DNA of 64,000 nt from Stanieria sp. NIES-3757 (GTDB lineage Bacteria; Cyanobacteriota; Cyanobacteriia; Cyanobacteriales; Xenococcaceae). The notes beneath the pieces were generated by a model, which saw only the letters and a program-made list of their open reading frames with translations, ran no database searches and had not been told where the DNA came from. Every line of letters begins with the position of its first letter. Positions within the stretch are counted from its first letter, which is position 1. This document shows positions 1 through 8,336 of this stretch, piece after piece. Position numbers and translations under genes: made by a program. The stretch covers positions 4,455,640 to 4,519,639 of the forward strand of contig AP017375.1 of the NCBI GenBank assembly GCA_002355455.1. Direction: 5' to 3'.

Positions 1-349
1 GAGGAGAATCACAAAATAAAGTAGCAACAGCGCAAATTGTGGCGATTAAGGCTGAACCCCAAACATTCTCTGGTCCTCGCATTCCTGATCGCTTTTCTGC
101 TATTCCTGCTGCTTCTTTTTGAGTCATACCGATCCGAGTGACTGCCGAACCAACCAGGAAATAAAACATTACGATTACATAGCCTTGCCATCCTAAAGTT
201 CCCCAAACCAACACGCCTAAAATCCAAGCATGAAGGTAACCCATTGGGGTAAGTAACTTTTTAGGACTAATCCAAGCAAAACTCAGTAAAAAACTATTTA
301 ATCCTATTGCTATTAACCAAGGATTGAACCAATTAATTGTAGAAAACAT
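1..349 (-). CDS. DUF92 family membrane protein (VTE6-like), partial
   Basis: The reading frame opens at an ATG at 347-349 and runs leftward off the window, so only about 116 N-terminal residues are present. They contain hydrophobic segments (near residues 8-27 and 36-60) followed by a KRSGMRGPENVWGSA stretch, which resembles the conserved motif after the second helix in DUF92 proteins. Plant VTE6 and cyanobacterial relatives of this family are linked to phytyl-phosphate kinase activity in tocopherol/phylloquinone synthesis. That role is family knowledge, not visible here. Membrane location is supported by the sequence. The 3' end is unseen. Confidence 0.72.
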   Translation of the reverse strand, partial: MFSTINWFNPWLIAIGLNSFLLSFAWISPKKLLTPMGYLHAWILGVLVWGTLGWQGYVIVMFYFLVGSAVTRIGMTQKEAAGIAEKRSGMRGPENVWGSALIATICAVATLFCDSP

Positions 350-408
350 TAGTACTCTAACTTATCTGTGTTTATATATTTTTAAACATAATTCACGATC
401 AATGTTTT

Positions 409-510
409 ATGAACCCAGAAGAACTAATCAGACGTTATGCACCTCATCAACTGAAATTAATCGAACATTACAATTACTTTCTTAAAGATGAACTACAAAA
501 AAAGCGATAG
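409..510 (+). CDS. Possible 33-residue small protein or gene remnant
   Basis: A short frame opens with ATG and reads MNPEELIRRYA, then a charged helical stretch, and stops after 33 codons. This opening resembles the first residues of many cyanobacterial pentapeptide-repeat proteins, but no pentapeptide repeats follow. It may be a remnant or a chance frame. No clear ribosome-binding site is visible. The rest of the 350-659 gap is AT-rich and shows nothing else. Confidence 0.2.
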   Translation: MNPEELIRRYAPHQLKLIEHYNYFLKDELQKKR

Positions 511-659
511 TAATTTTTTTATAATCTTATTTAGCAAATAATAAATAATTTTTGTGGTAAAAGTTAAGCTAGTGTATATTCATTGATTAGGTTGCTCTTA
601 AATAATCTAATTTTATTGTACTCTTAAGCTGTCAAGCTTATTAGTGTATTATTTATTGT

Positions 660-1934
660 TTACTCATTCATATTTTTGAAAGTAGCTACAGCAGATGGTG
701 AAATACGATTGAGGTATCTAAAAATCCAATATTTAAAAATAGTATCGAGAATAACTGGAAAAGTAGCAATGAATAGAAATATAGCACTACGATTAGGCTC
801 AATTCCTAAATGATTAGCGACACCTTCCATAATTACTTCCCAACCATGAGGCGAGTGAAAACCGACAAATATATCAGTCAACATAATAATAATAAATGCC
901 TTAGCACTGTCACTTAAATTGTACATGATACTATCAAGAAAACTTTTGATCGCACTAATTCCTGAGCGATTAGTTAAGACAACTCCTGCAAAGGCTATTA
1001 AGCCTAATAAATCAGCAAAGACATTACTAATAGCAACATTACTTTTATAGCGAAATTCTTCGGCTAATTCATTAGCTTTTTCTTTTATTTTTAATTCTGT
1101 ATCTTCAGGCGAAATATTTGAAGTTTCTCCCAGGAGACTTTGAAATTTTAATCCTTCTTCAAAGATTTGTAATTCTTTGAAAGCTTCTTCTCTCATTTCA
1201 CTATTAATAAATATTTCTGGATTATGATTACTGCGGAACTTTTCTACTAAAGGTAATAATAAAAATTCTTTAGATAATTGTTGAGTTAATAATGGAATAA
1301 TTATTAACAGCAGCATACAGCGAGTTGCAGTTTGAGTTACCCAACGAGAACGGCGAAAATTTTGTAGAACTTCTGCTTCACTATTGCTATTAAAATCGGT
1401 TTTAATTGTTTGAAAAGTTTTTAAAAGAGAGCGTGGTAATACACTAGTTTTATCCGGGGTTGATTGAGTATTAATAAACTCATCTTGCAGAGAAGAATAA
1501 TTAACTTGAGAATTATTTGGTTTTTCGATTGCTCGATCTGGTTCTACTACTGAGGTTTCCACAATATCTGTGCGATATTTTTTGAGAACTTCATCAATAA
1601 CAACTAACTTCTCCCAAGAGTTAGAATTTTGAGAATTAAGTAAGAAACGACTAACTTTAAATTCAGCTAAATTAATTTTGATAATTGCTAAATATTTTTC
1701 CAGGTCTGATTGTAAACATTCTATGATTGTAGATTTAAAATTATTAGTAGCCTGGGCTTGAGTTTGTGCTGTTAAATAATCTGCTTCTAAAGATTTAATT
1801 TTTAAGGCTGCTTGGTAAGCTTTATCTAATGCTCTTCCAGGAGTAGCAATCAACCAACGATAGCTAGATTGAGAATAACTAGAGATTTTTTGGAGGAAAA
1901 TTTCTTTATTTTTCCTCAATAAAGATTTTTTCAT
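660..1934 (-). CDS. pxcA: Proton extrusion protein PxcA (CemA family)
   Basis: A 424-residue protein with the CemA/PxcA arrangement. A long hydrophilic N-terminal region (about residues 1-205) is followed by a hydrophobic segment near 210-230, a charged loop, and three more membrane segments in the last 120 residues. The C-terminus holds the family block FHSPHGWEVIME followed by FPVILDTIFKYWIF. PxcA is a cytoplasmic-membrane protein needed for light-induced proton extrusion and linked to inorganic carbon uptake; chloroplast CemA is its homologue. Length fits the cyanobacterial long form. The gene is alone on its strand, with a carbonic anhydrase further upstream on the same strand, which fits a carbon-acquisition theme. 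Confidence 0.9.
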   Translation of the reverse strand: MKKSLLRKNKEIFLQKISSYSQSSYRWLIATPGRALDKAYQAALKIKSLEADYLTAQTQAQATNNFKSTIIECLQSDLEKYLAIIKINLAEFKVSRFLLNSQNSNSWEKLVVIDEVLKKYRTDIVETSVVEPDRAIEKPNNSQVNYSSLQDEFINTQSTPDKTSVLPRSLLKTFQTIKTDFNSNSEAEVLQNFRRSRWVTQTATRCMLLLIIIPLLTQQLSKEFLLLPLVEKFRSNHNPEIFINSEMREEAFKELQIFEEGLKFQSLLGETSNISPEDTELKIKEKANELAEEFRYKSNVAISNVFADLLGLIAFAGVVLTNRSGISAIKSFLDSIMYNLSDSAKAFIIIMLTDIFVGFHSPHGWEVIMEGVANHLGIEPNRSAIFLFIATFPVILDTIFKYWIFRYLNRISPSAVATFKNMNE

Positions 1935-2200
1935 TATTCAGGTTGAAATCTTTTTTATTTAAAAAAAAGTAAAAGGAAAAGAATATCCTAATTATTTATT
2001 CAAATCAGATCATTCTTTCCCAAGCGAGAGCAAAATTTAATATAGCGTTTCTCATAGTTAAAAGGTACAATCAACGTTCAGGTTTTTGTTAATGGTTAAT
2101 AGATGAGCAACCTTAACAAAGTTTCCTCCCATAGAAGCTTGCGAGTTAATTGAGATGTACCTTATGAGTCTAAGAATTGCAAGAAATAATCATGAAAACT

Positions 2201-2881
2201 TTAAGCTTTTTGGTGATGAATAATCGATAAAGGATTAGGAACAGGGAACGGTCCAGAACTAAGCAAGGCAAATTCGCCTTTATTAGCATCATAAGCATAA
2301 ATTTTGCCTGTTTCTATGGTATAAACCCAAGCGTGAAGAGAAATTTGTCCGCTGTGCATTTTGGAACGAATGACAGGATACGTTTCTAAATTTTCAATTT
2401 GAGTTAACACATTTTCTTCAATAGCAATCTTCAATAATTGTTCTTCGCTACAATTGGCATAATTTTCTTTTAATAAACGGCGTACAGGTTCACCATAATG
2501 TTTTAGCCAATCATAAACTAAAGGCATTTCTTCATTTAATTTGTTGAGTTGTAAAAGGGCTTTCATACTGCCACAATGAGAATGCCCACAGACTACAACG
2601 TGTTTAACATCTAAAGCTGCCACAGCATATTCAATTCCTGCGCCTTCGCTACTATTAAGAATGCCATGAGGAGGAACAATATTGCCGATATTACGAATAA
2701 TAAATAATTCCCCAGGTTGAGTTTGAGTTAATAAATTAGGATCGATTCTGGAATCAGAACAAGTAATTAGCAGAATGTCAGGAGTTTGTCCTTGAGAAAG
2801 TTGCTCAAACAACTCTTGATGAGTATTAAAATAGTTAGTCTGAAATTCACTCAATCCCTGAATAATGCGACTAAGAGGCAT
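2201..2881 (-). CDS. Beta-class carbonic anhydrase
   Basis: Zinc enzyme interconverting CO2 and bicarbonate. Counting from the ATG at 2879-2881, the zinc ligands expected for beta-CAs are present: Cys41 and Asp43-Arg45 in the CSDSR motif, and His100 and Cys103 in GHSHCGS. The protein is 226 residues, normal for the class. A longer frame reaches 2983, but that extension overlaps the end of the upstream PII-like gene and is low-complexity serine. The 2881 start also has a GGGAG ribosome-binding site about 8 bases upstream, so I prefer it. No carboxysomal targeting domain is visible. The broken PII-like gene 87 bases upstream on the same strand suggests a former carbon-regulation operon. Confidence 0.9.
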   Translation of the reverse strand: MPLSRIIQGLSEFQTNYFNTHQELFEQLSQGQTPDILLITCSDSRIDPNLLTQTQPGELFIIRNIGNIVPPHGILNSSEGAGIEYAVAALDVKHVVVCGHSHCGSMKALLQLNKLNEEMPLVYDWLKHYGEPVRRLLKENYANCSEEQLLKIAIEENVLTQIENLETYPVIRSKMHSGQISLHAWVYTIETGKIYAYDANKGEFALLSSGPFPVPNPLSIIHHQKA

Positions 2882-2967
2882 AGACAACTCCCTAGTTGGT
2901 AAATCAACGGCTTTTGTTGACATCATAATCCTCAATCTTAGTTGTCGAAAAGAAGAACTTGAACTGT

Positions 2968-3324
2968 TTAATGATTTACCCAAGCTGCATCAGTGAGGGG
3001 CTGTCCCCCGAATCGAATTCGGGGGGGGTTCATAAACCCTCGGCTTGTACGCCCCGTCACTAGACAAATTCCACCAACTTTTTTGAGGAGAGGTGTAATT
3101 TCTTTAATCAAAAAATTGAGTTGTTTTTCATTTGTACAAACAGTCAAAATATAGTTATTACTAGAAGCTCGATCTAAATCGTTAGCTCAAATGCCGCGAT
3201 CGCCTTTACCAGAAGCAGGATTGATAACGGTATAACCCGAAACTCTAAGTTTTTCTAAAATGTCTAGTACTTCATTAATTTTTAGACTACTGATAATAAT
3301 TTCTACTTTGTGAACGGATTGCAT
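2968..3324 (-). pseudogene. PII-like carbon/nitrogen signalling protein, broken by a stop and an insertion
   Basis: Read from ATG 3322-3324, this 119-codon frame encodes a small PII/SbtB-like protein. Residues near 30-45 read GYTVINPASGKGDRGI, matching the T-loop entry of the family. Later come SNNYILTVCTNEKQL and PLLKKVGGICLV, and the frame ends in DAAWVNH. A TGA at 3187-3189 interrupts it directly after GDRGI, where the conserved text simply continues (ANDLDR). Near the 3' end a palindromic element at 2993-3060 adds about 21 in-frame codons between GGICLV and DAAWVNH. PII-like proteins of this type often sit beside bicarbonate transporters or carbonic anhydrases, as here. Without readthrough the product would be about 45 residues. 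The family call is from motif recall only. Confidence 0.75.
2993..3060. repeat. Palindromic mini-element inserted in PII-like gene
   Basis: A 68-base GC-rich island in AT-rich DNA. The ends are imperfect inverted repeats, GTGAGGGGC against GCCCCGTCAC. Inside is a second near-palindrome, CCCCGAATCGAATTCGGGG. It lies in frame within the 3' end of the PII-like gene, with recognisable family sequence on both sides. No coding capacity of its own; it looks like a non-autonomous MITE or REP-type repeat. Confidence 0.65.
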
Positions 3325-3485
3325 AATCTTAGGCTGCCAAGTGTTTAATTATTTCTAAATAGAGCAGCATATTACAGCTTCATTTTTCTTGCGCTTACCC
3401 TGAGATACATTGAAGTTAATCACTTTATTCAATTTACACCTAATATAAGCTTAGAGTTTGGCGATCGCTTATTTTTAGTTTCTTA

Positions 3486-3686
3486 CTATTTATTAAGCTT
3501 ATTTAAATAAATATAAATCGAATAACCTTTATAAAAAATTTGTCCGTGTCCTGGTTTTAAATCAAAATCAACTTCACCATTATCATCAGTCACGCCACCT
3601 CTAAAAAATTCCTTGAATGCAACTGCAATTTTGATTTTTTTAGCAGGTTGAGCATTATTTTTCCCAAGAGCTTTAACTGTAATCAT
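3486..3686 (-). CDS. Small conserved protein with Ig/CNA-like beta fold
   Basis: A 66-residue protein: MITVKALGKN, a lysine-rich strand, then FKEFFRGGVTDDNGEVDFDLKPGHGQIFY. The TDDNGEVDFD turn resembles the repeated strand-turn-strand of carboxypeptidase-regulatory-like or CNA-B-like domains (transthyretin fold). I recall small free-standing cyanobacterial proteins of this kind, but their function is unknown to me. There is no signal peptide. It lies alone between the PII-like gene and the divergent STAND NTPase gene. A coding call is supported by the ATG start and the amphipathic pattern rather than by a known family. Confidence 0.55.
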   Translation of the reverse strand: MITVKALGKNNAQPAKKIKIAVAFKEFFRGGVTDDNGEVDFDLKPGHGQIFYKGYSIYIYLNKLNK

Positions 3687-3944
3687 AAATTAATCCTTTT
3701 ATCAATAATTTTTAGTAGTTGAAACTTATTGTTTTATAACTTTCTTTGATTAAATTCCTTAAAATCTTCAAAATTACAACTAGTTGAATGAGCAATTGAT
3801 TGAATAGTCATACCTAAAAATACTTAAATATTTATTACAAAAAATTTCTCTTTGCAGAAAAAACCATCACTAGCTTTGAGTGAGATTTACATATAGTTGA
3901 TTTTTAAAATTTTTGTAGTTGCTCAATTCAAATAATTACTAATA

Positions 3945-5234
3945 GTGAAAAAATCTCAAAATAGTTATTTAGCAGGAACAATATTTAAACAGTTACTTCT
4001 TAAGAAAAATATTAATGCTTATCGGCTTGGTCAACAAACTGGAATTGACAAAACCTATCTAAGTAAACTGACTAGTGGCATCATCAAAAAACCAGGACAT
4101 GATAAATTAGCTAAAATTGCCCAAGTTTTAGAGCTTAAACCAAGCCAATTACACGCTATTTTTACCAAACCTGAAATTGCAGCAGCAGAATTAAATATAG
4201 GAGAAATCAAGCTAACTCAACAGCAACTGATTCAATCTTCAAGACAAGATTGGGGAGAGGCACCCGATGGCATAGTTTGTTATGGAAGGGTAGCTGAAAT
4301 GGCAATTTTACAGCAATGGCTGATTCAAGAACGCTCTCGAGTTATTATATTGTATGGTTTAAATGGTATCGGTAAAACTACACTCGCCGTACACCTAGCT
4401 AAACAATTTCAACATGAATTTGATTATATTTTTTGGCGCAGTCTTTGGTATGCACCATCGCTAGAAATTATTTTAACCGAGGCTTTAGGTTTGACTACGC
4501 GAAAACAAACTTCTGAAGCTGGTGTGGCACAAAAAATTTCTCAATTACTGTTTCAATTGCGTCAGAATCGTTGTTTGTTGATTTTCGATCAAATAGAATC
4601 AATTTTAGCAACGGGAAATACTACTCAACAATATCAAACTGGTTATCAAGTTTATGGAGAATTGTTTCGTCAGATTGCTCAATTAGAACATCAAAGTTGT
4701 TTATTAATTATTAGTAACGAAAAACCGCAAGATTTGGCAATCTTAGAAAGTGCTTCGGCATCAATTCGTTCTCTGCAACTTCAAGGTTTAACTACAGCAG
4801 CAGATCGACTACTTGAAGACAAACAATTATCAGAAAAAGAACTTTGGCATGAGTTAATCACAATTTATCGAGGTCATCCCCTCGCTTTAAAAATAGTTGC
4901 TACAACGATTAAAGAGCTTTTTAATAGCAGTATATCTGAGTTTTTACGTCAAAACACTTTTTTTCTTGGAGATTTAAAATTTTTAATCGAGCGACAATAT
5001 CGTCGTTTATCAGATGCAGAAAGAACTTTAGTTTGTACCCTTGCTAAAGAAAATCAATTAGTCTCAATCTCGCAGTTGCAAGCAGAACCTAATTTACTAA
5101 TGAATTGTTCAGAAATTATTTGGTTGCTTGATTGTTTAAAGAGGCGATCGCTTTTGGAAACTATTCAAGAAAACAATCAAACTTGGTATACCCTTCAACC
5201 GATAGTGAAAAAGTATCTCAATTTTTATGGTTAA
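3945..5234 (+). CDS. XRE-type HTH fused to NB-ARC STAND NTPase
   Basis: 429 residues from a GTG start. Residues 10-75 form a Cro/C1-type helix-turn-helix (AYRLGQQTGIDKTYLSKLTSG). A signalling ATPase core follows: P-loop GLNGIGKTTLA near 140, Walker B CLLIFDQIES near 210, and the GHPLALK motif near 315, typical of NB-ARC/AP-ATPases. After about 80 further residues the protein stops, without the WD40, TPR or ankyrin sensor repeats that usually end such proteins. STAND NTPases switch on ligand sensing and act in regulation, programmed death or phage defence. With an N-terminal DNA-binding domain, a ligand-gated regulator is one possibility and a minimal defence protein another. The gene stands alone, convergent with the transglycosylase gene. 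Confidence 0.75.
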   Translation: MKKSQNSYLAGTIFKQLLLKKNINAYRLGQQTGIDKTYLSKLTSGIIKKPGHDKLAKIAQVLELKPSQLHAIFTKPEIAAAELNIGEIKLTQQQLIQSSRQDWGEAPDGIVCYGRVAEMAILQQWLIQERSRVIILYGLNGIGKTTLAVHLAKQFQHEFDYIFWRSLWYAPSLEIILTEALGLTTRKQTSEAGVAQKISQLLFQLRQNRCLLIFDQIESILATGNTTQQYQTGYQVYGELFRQIAQLEHQSCLLIISNEKPQDLAILESASASIRSLQLQGLTTAADRLLEDKQLSEKELWHELITIYRGHPLALKIVATTIKELFNSSISEFLRQNTFFLGDLKFLIERQYRRLSDAERTLVCTLAKENQLVSISQLQAEPNLLMNCSEIIWLLDCLKRRSLLETIQENNQTWYTLQPIVKKYLNFYG

Positions 5235-5260
5235 ATCTTAAGCAATTATTGCAAAAATAT

Positions 5261-7447
5261 TTATTGACTACGTTTGAGATAATTAGCTACTTGTTGCTTG
5301 ATTTGAGGATCGTATAAACGTAAATAATTCCAATAATTACTAAACACTCCTTCCACATAATCTTTAGTTTCTGGAAAAGGAATCTCTTCTACAAAACGAT
5401 CTAAATCTTTAGTACTGTATTGTTTCAGCCATTGATTGACATTACCTGTTCCTGCATTGTAACTTGCGATCGCTAAAAGCGAATTATTCTGATAACGTTC
5501 ATGATTATGAGCTAAATACCAAGTGCCAATTTTAATATTGTCATCGGGTTGTTTTAAAGAATATTCTGCCAGATTAATTTGTGTTGCTACCCATTGAGCG
5601 GTTTCTGGTACAACCTGCATCAAACCAACTGCACCAACTCGTGAATTAATTTCAGGCGCAAAAGTTGATTCTTTACGCATCACCGAAACAACCAATAAGG
5701 GATTGATTTTACTTTGTTGGGAATTGGTTAAAATTGCCTCTCGATAGGGAAAAGGAAATAAAGCATACCAATAAGTTGGTGTTTTTCTGAGAACTTGCCA
5801 TTGTTGTTGTTCGTAGGGGTTATCCCGTTGCGCTAAATCCCAAATTTGGTTAATTCCTGCCGAAACTTGCCCTAATTTTAGCAAAAGTAGCCCTTCAATA
5901 AATTGTTCTGAAACAGTTAGTTCTTGAGGCTGTTTGATTTCTGATTCCAGGAGATTCCACGCATCTTGATACTGCCCTAAAACTAGTAATTCCTTAATGG
6001 TATCGGAATTAGTATGGGGAACTAGATTGAGTTCGGGAAATTCTAAAGCCCGATTGAAGGTACGCACATTATCAAAATTTCCTACCTGCCAACCCAACCA
6101 TACTGCCGACCGCCAAGCATAATAGGATTGAGGATAAAGAGTAATTACCTTCTGAAAGGCTTGTTGAGATTGGGCTACCATTCCTAATTGTTTAGCCCAT
6201 TTTCCTGCCCAAAAAGTAGCTTTAGGAAGAATTTCAAGATTGAGATTAGTTTGAAGATCAATCAAAGGTTGCACCCATGAATATGCAGCTTGGATATTTC
6301 CTTTAACTGCTAGCTTCTGGGCTTCCTCCCAACGATAAGTTACGGCCGCTTCTGAATGAGGATATTGTTGCAACAATGTTTGTCTGGCTTGGTTAGCTAA
6401 CTCTGGTTGTTCGAGAGCATCATAAACCATTCCTTGAGATAACAAAGCTTGGGGAGCGTGTTCGGGAAACTTTTTAATTGTCATGTCCAAATAAATAATC
6501 GCTTCTTGCCCTCCAGAAATTGAAGCTAAATGAAGTAAACTTAATCCTGCTTCTCTGGCATCGTGAAACTCAGCAATTAACCTTTGATAACCCCTCTGAG
6601 CTTCAGAAAAATTGCCATTAAGATGAAAACCTCTAGCAGTCCGATAGAGATTACGGGGAGTAAGACGAGCTAGGGTATAAGCATCAGCAGCCTTACGATA
6701 TTTTTCTTCACGCCAATAACCAGATGCGATCGCTTCCCAGTCTTCTGGAGTTAATTCCGTAGGATGTTCTAAAACTAAACGATCTCGAATCGCTTCAAGA
6801 TTAGGCTCACGACTATATTTAGCTAACAATAATAATAAATTTAATTGAGCGGAATCTTGCTGAAGTAACTGACGAACTAGCTGTTGAGTTAAGGGATGAT
6901 AAGGAAATTCTTTAATTAGTTGTTGTTGATAAGAAACGTCGCTTTGACTCAACCAAAACAAAACTTCAGGAATTGCCAAAGAATCCGCATATTTTGTCAT
7001 TAGTTGTTGATAAACTTGCTTAACTTGGGTTGATTGATTGAGCAATTGATAAGCATTGGCTTGTTGAACCAGAATTTGCGGGGCGAGAACCGAATAATCT
7101 TTTTCTAAGTCTTCTAAAGACTCTAAAGCAGCTTTTGCCTGTTGTGCTTTTAATAAATCTACTGCCAAAAGATAACGCGCCCGAAAGAGGTCTGTTTTCG
7201 TTATCTCGGATTTTTTCCAAATAGAAGAATTACTCTGAATAATTTCTTTTAAACGATTATCTCTTTGCTGAGGAGAAAGGGTAACTAATGGTAAAACCTG
7301 AGAAGGCTGTTTTGATTGTTCTGGTTGCTGAGTTTTAAATAGCCAAACCACCATAGTTAGCAAACAGATACTAAAACTCAGTCCGAGCCAAACTTGGTGA
7401 GAACCTCTTTGGTGTCTTGGTTGGGGTAGTGGTCTTTGTTTTAACAT
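5261..7447 (-). CDS. Soluble lytic murein transglycosylase (TPR + SLT domain)
   Basis: 728-residue exported protein. An N-terminal hydrophobic anchor (VWLGLSFSICLLTMVVWLF, about residues 20-38) is followed by roughly 500 residues of helical tetratricopeptide-like repeats. The C-terminal SLT goose-type lysozyme domain begins near 575. It shows the catalytic glutamate in VMRKESTFAPEINS, then GAVGLMQVVPETA and ASYNAGTGNVNQW, all diagnostic. It cleaves the MurNAc-GlcNAc bond with formation of 1,6-anhydro-MurNAc, in periplasmic peptidoglycan turnover. The architecture matches E. coli Slt70, with a larger helical part. It is divergent from the exported protein gene at 7592 and convergent with the STAND gene. 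Confidence 0.9.
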   Translation of the reverse strand: MLKQRPLPQPRHQRGSHQVWLGLSFSICLLTMVVWLFKTQQPEQSKQPSQVLPLVTLSPQQRDNRLKEIIQSNSSIWKKSEITKTDLFRARYLLAVDLLKAQQAKAALESLEDLEKDYSVLAPQILVQQANAYQLLNQSTQVKQVYQQLMTKYADSLAIPEVLFWLSQSDVSYQQQLIKEFPYHPLTQQLVRQLLQQDSAQLNLLLLLAKYSREPNLEAIRDRLVLEHPTELTPEDWEAIASGYWREEKYRKAADAYTLARLTPRNLYRTARGFHLNGNFSEAQRGYQRLIAEFHDAREAGLSLLHLASISGGQEAIIYLDMTIKKFPEHAPQALLSQGMVYDALEQPELANQARQTLLQQYPHSEAAVTYRWEEAQKLAVKGNIQAAYSWVQPLIDLQTNLNLEILPKATFWAGKWAKQLGMVAQSQQAFQKVITLYPQSYYAWRSAVWLGWQVGNFDNVRTFNRALEFPELNLVPHTNSDTIKELLVLGQYQDAWNLLESEIKQPQELTVSEQFIEGLLLLKLGQVSAGINQIWDLAQRDNPYEQQQWQVLRKTPTYWYALFPFPYREAILTNSQQSKINPLLVVSVMRKESTFAPEINSRVGAVGLMQVVPETAQWVATQINLAEYSLKQPDDNIKIGTWYLAHNHERYQNNSLLAIASYNAGTGNVNQWLKQYSTKDLDRFVEEIPFPETKDYVEGVFSNYWNYLRLYDPQIKQQVANYLKRSQ

Positions 7448-7591
7448 AACTACAGAAGCTAAAACGAAAGTTTAAAAAAGTGAGCGTTGGTTGGCATTTT
7501 ACTCGCCCAATTGAATCCCAAAGTTACCAGGAACTATGGTAAATAGCTCTTCGTCGAGATAATCAATCAATAAAATTAAATCTTGAAAAAT

Positions 7592-8272
7592 ATGTTTGCT
7601 TTTAGATACTTTAAACCAGCTACTTCTTTAGTGATGTCATTAACTATTGGTATGGTTGCTATTACACCATTAGTTAGTTTAGCTCCTGCTTCAGCTCAAC
7701 TTTTTCCTTCTCAAAGTAGACCAAATCGTAACAACTATCCCAATCAACCTAGTCAACTAATTATTCCTGCTGGAGCAGAAATTCCTGTTTTCTATGAAGA
7801 TGCAGAAAAAATTTTAGTAACTAAAGAAGAAACTGCTCCTTTAACTTTAAAAGTGGCAGCTAACTTAAAAAATCGCGACGGTGTTATTTTAATACCCTAT
7901 GGCACAGAAATTGTCGGTCAGATTGAACCTGCTAATGGTGGTTCTCGTTTTGTCGCCCAAGAACTAGTTTTTTCCGATGGTACTAGACAGTCTATCGACG
8001 CTACTTCTCAAACTATTACTCGTACCGAAACCGTCAGAAGAGGAGCAAGTGCAGGAGGAATTCTTAAAGGTGCTGCGATAGGCGCAGCAGCAGCTACAGT
8101 AGTTTCGGGAATTACTGGAGATAAAGCGATCGCGACAGAAGAAGTTCTTGGTGGTGGTGCTATAGGTGCAGCAGCGGGTTGGCTGTTGGGTAGAAAACAA
8201 GTAGAACTCATTTCCATCGATCCCAACAGTGATTTAAATTTAACCCTCCAATCCGACTTAATCTTGCGCTAG
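7592..8272 (+). CDS. Exported protein with glycine-zipper segment
   Basis: A signal peptide (about residues 1-35, ending in PASA) is followed by a proline/asparagine-rich linker. Next is a predicted beta domain carrying IPAGAEIPVFY and VILIPYGTEIVGQI. An alanine/glycine-rich stretch then reads GAAIGAAAATVVSGITGD and GGGAIGAAAGWLLG, a glycine-zipper pattern that can pack in membranes. The beta domain loosely recalls the TrbI/VirB10 type, but this may be chance. A TTG at 7583 could extend the start by three codons; I use the ATG. It is probably an envelope protein of unknown function, conserved among cyanobacteria as far as I recall. Confidence 0.65.
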   Translation: MFAFRYFKPATSLVMSLTIGMVAITPLVSLAPASAQLFPSQSRPNRNNYPNQPSQLIIPAGAEIPVFYEDAEKILVTKEETAPLTLKVAANLKNRDGVILIPYGTEIVGQIEPANGGSRFVAQELVFSDGTRQSIDATSQTITRTETVRRGASAGGILKGAAIGAAAATVVSGITGDKAIATEEVLGGGAIGAAAGWLLGRKQVELISIDPNSDLNLTLQSDLILR

Positions 8273-8336
8273 TAATTTAGAAACTTTTAAAAGTTGCTTC
8301 ATAATTCTTAATTGAATCGAGCCTGTTTGGCTCGAA

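Noticed and set aside
9-227. 72-codon minus-strand frame
   Set aside because: Overlaps the DUF92 frame, which reads as a better, hydrophobic family-like protein in another phase.
2882-2983. N-terminal extension of the carbonic anhydrase
   Set aside because: Serine-rich, overlaps the PII-like tail and lacks a better ribosome-binding site than the 2881 start.
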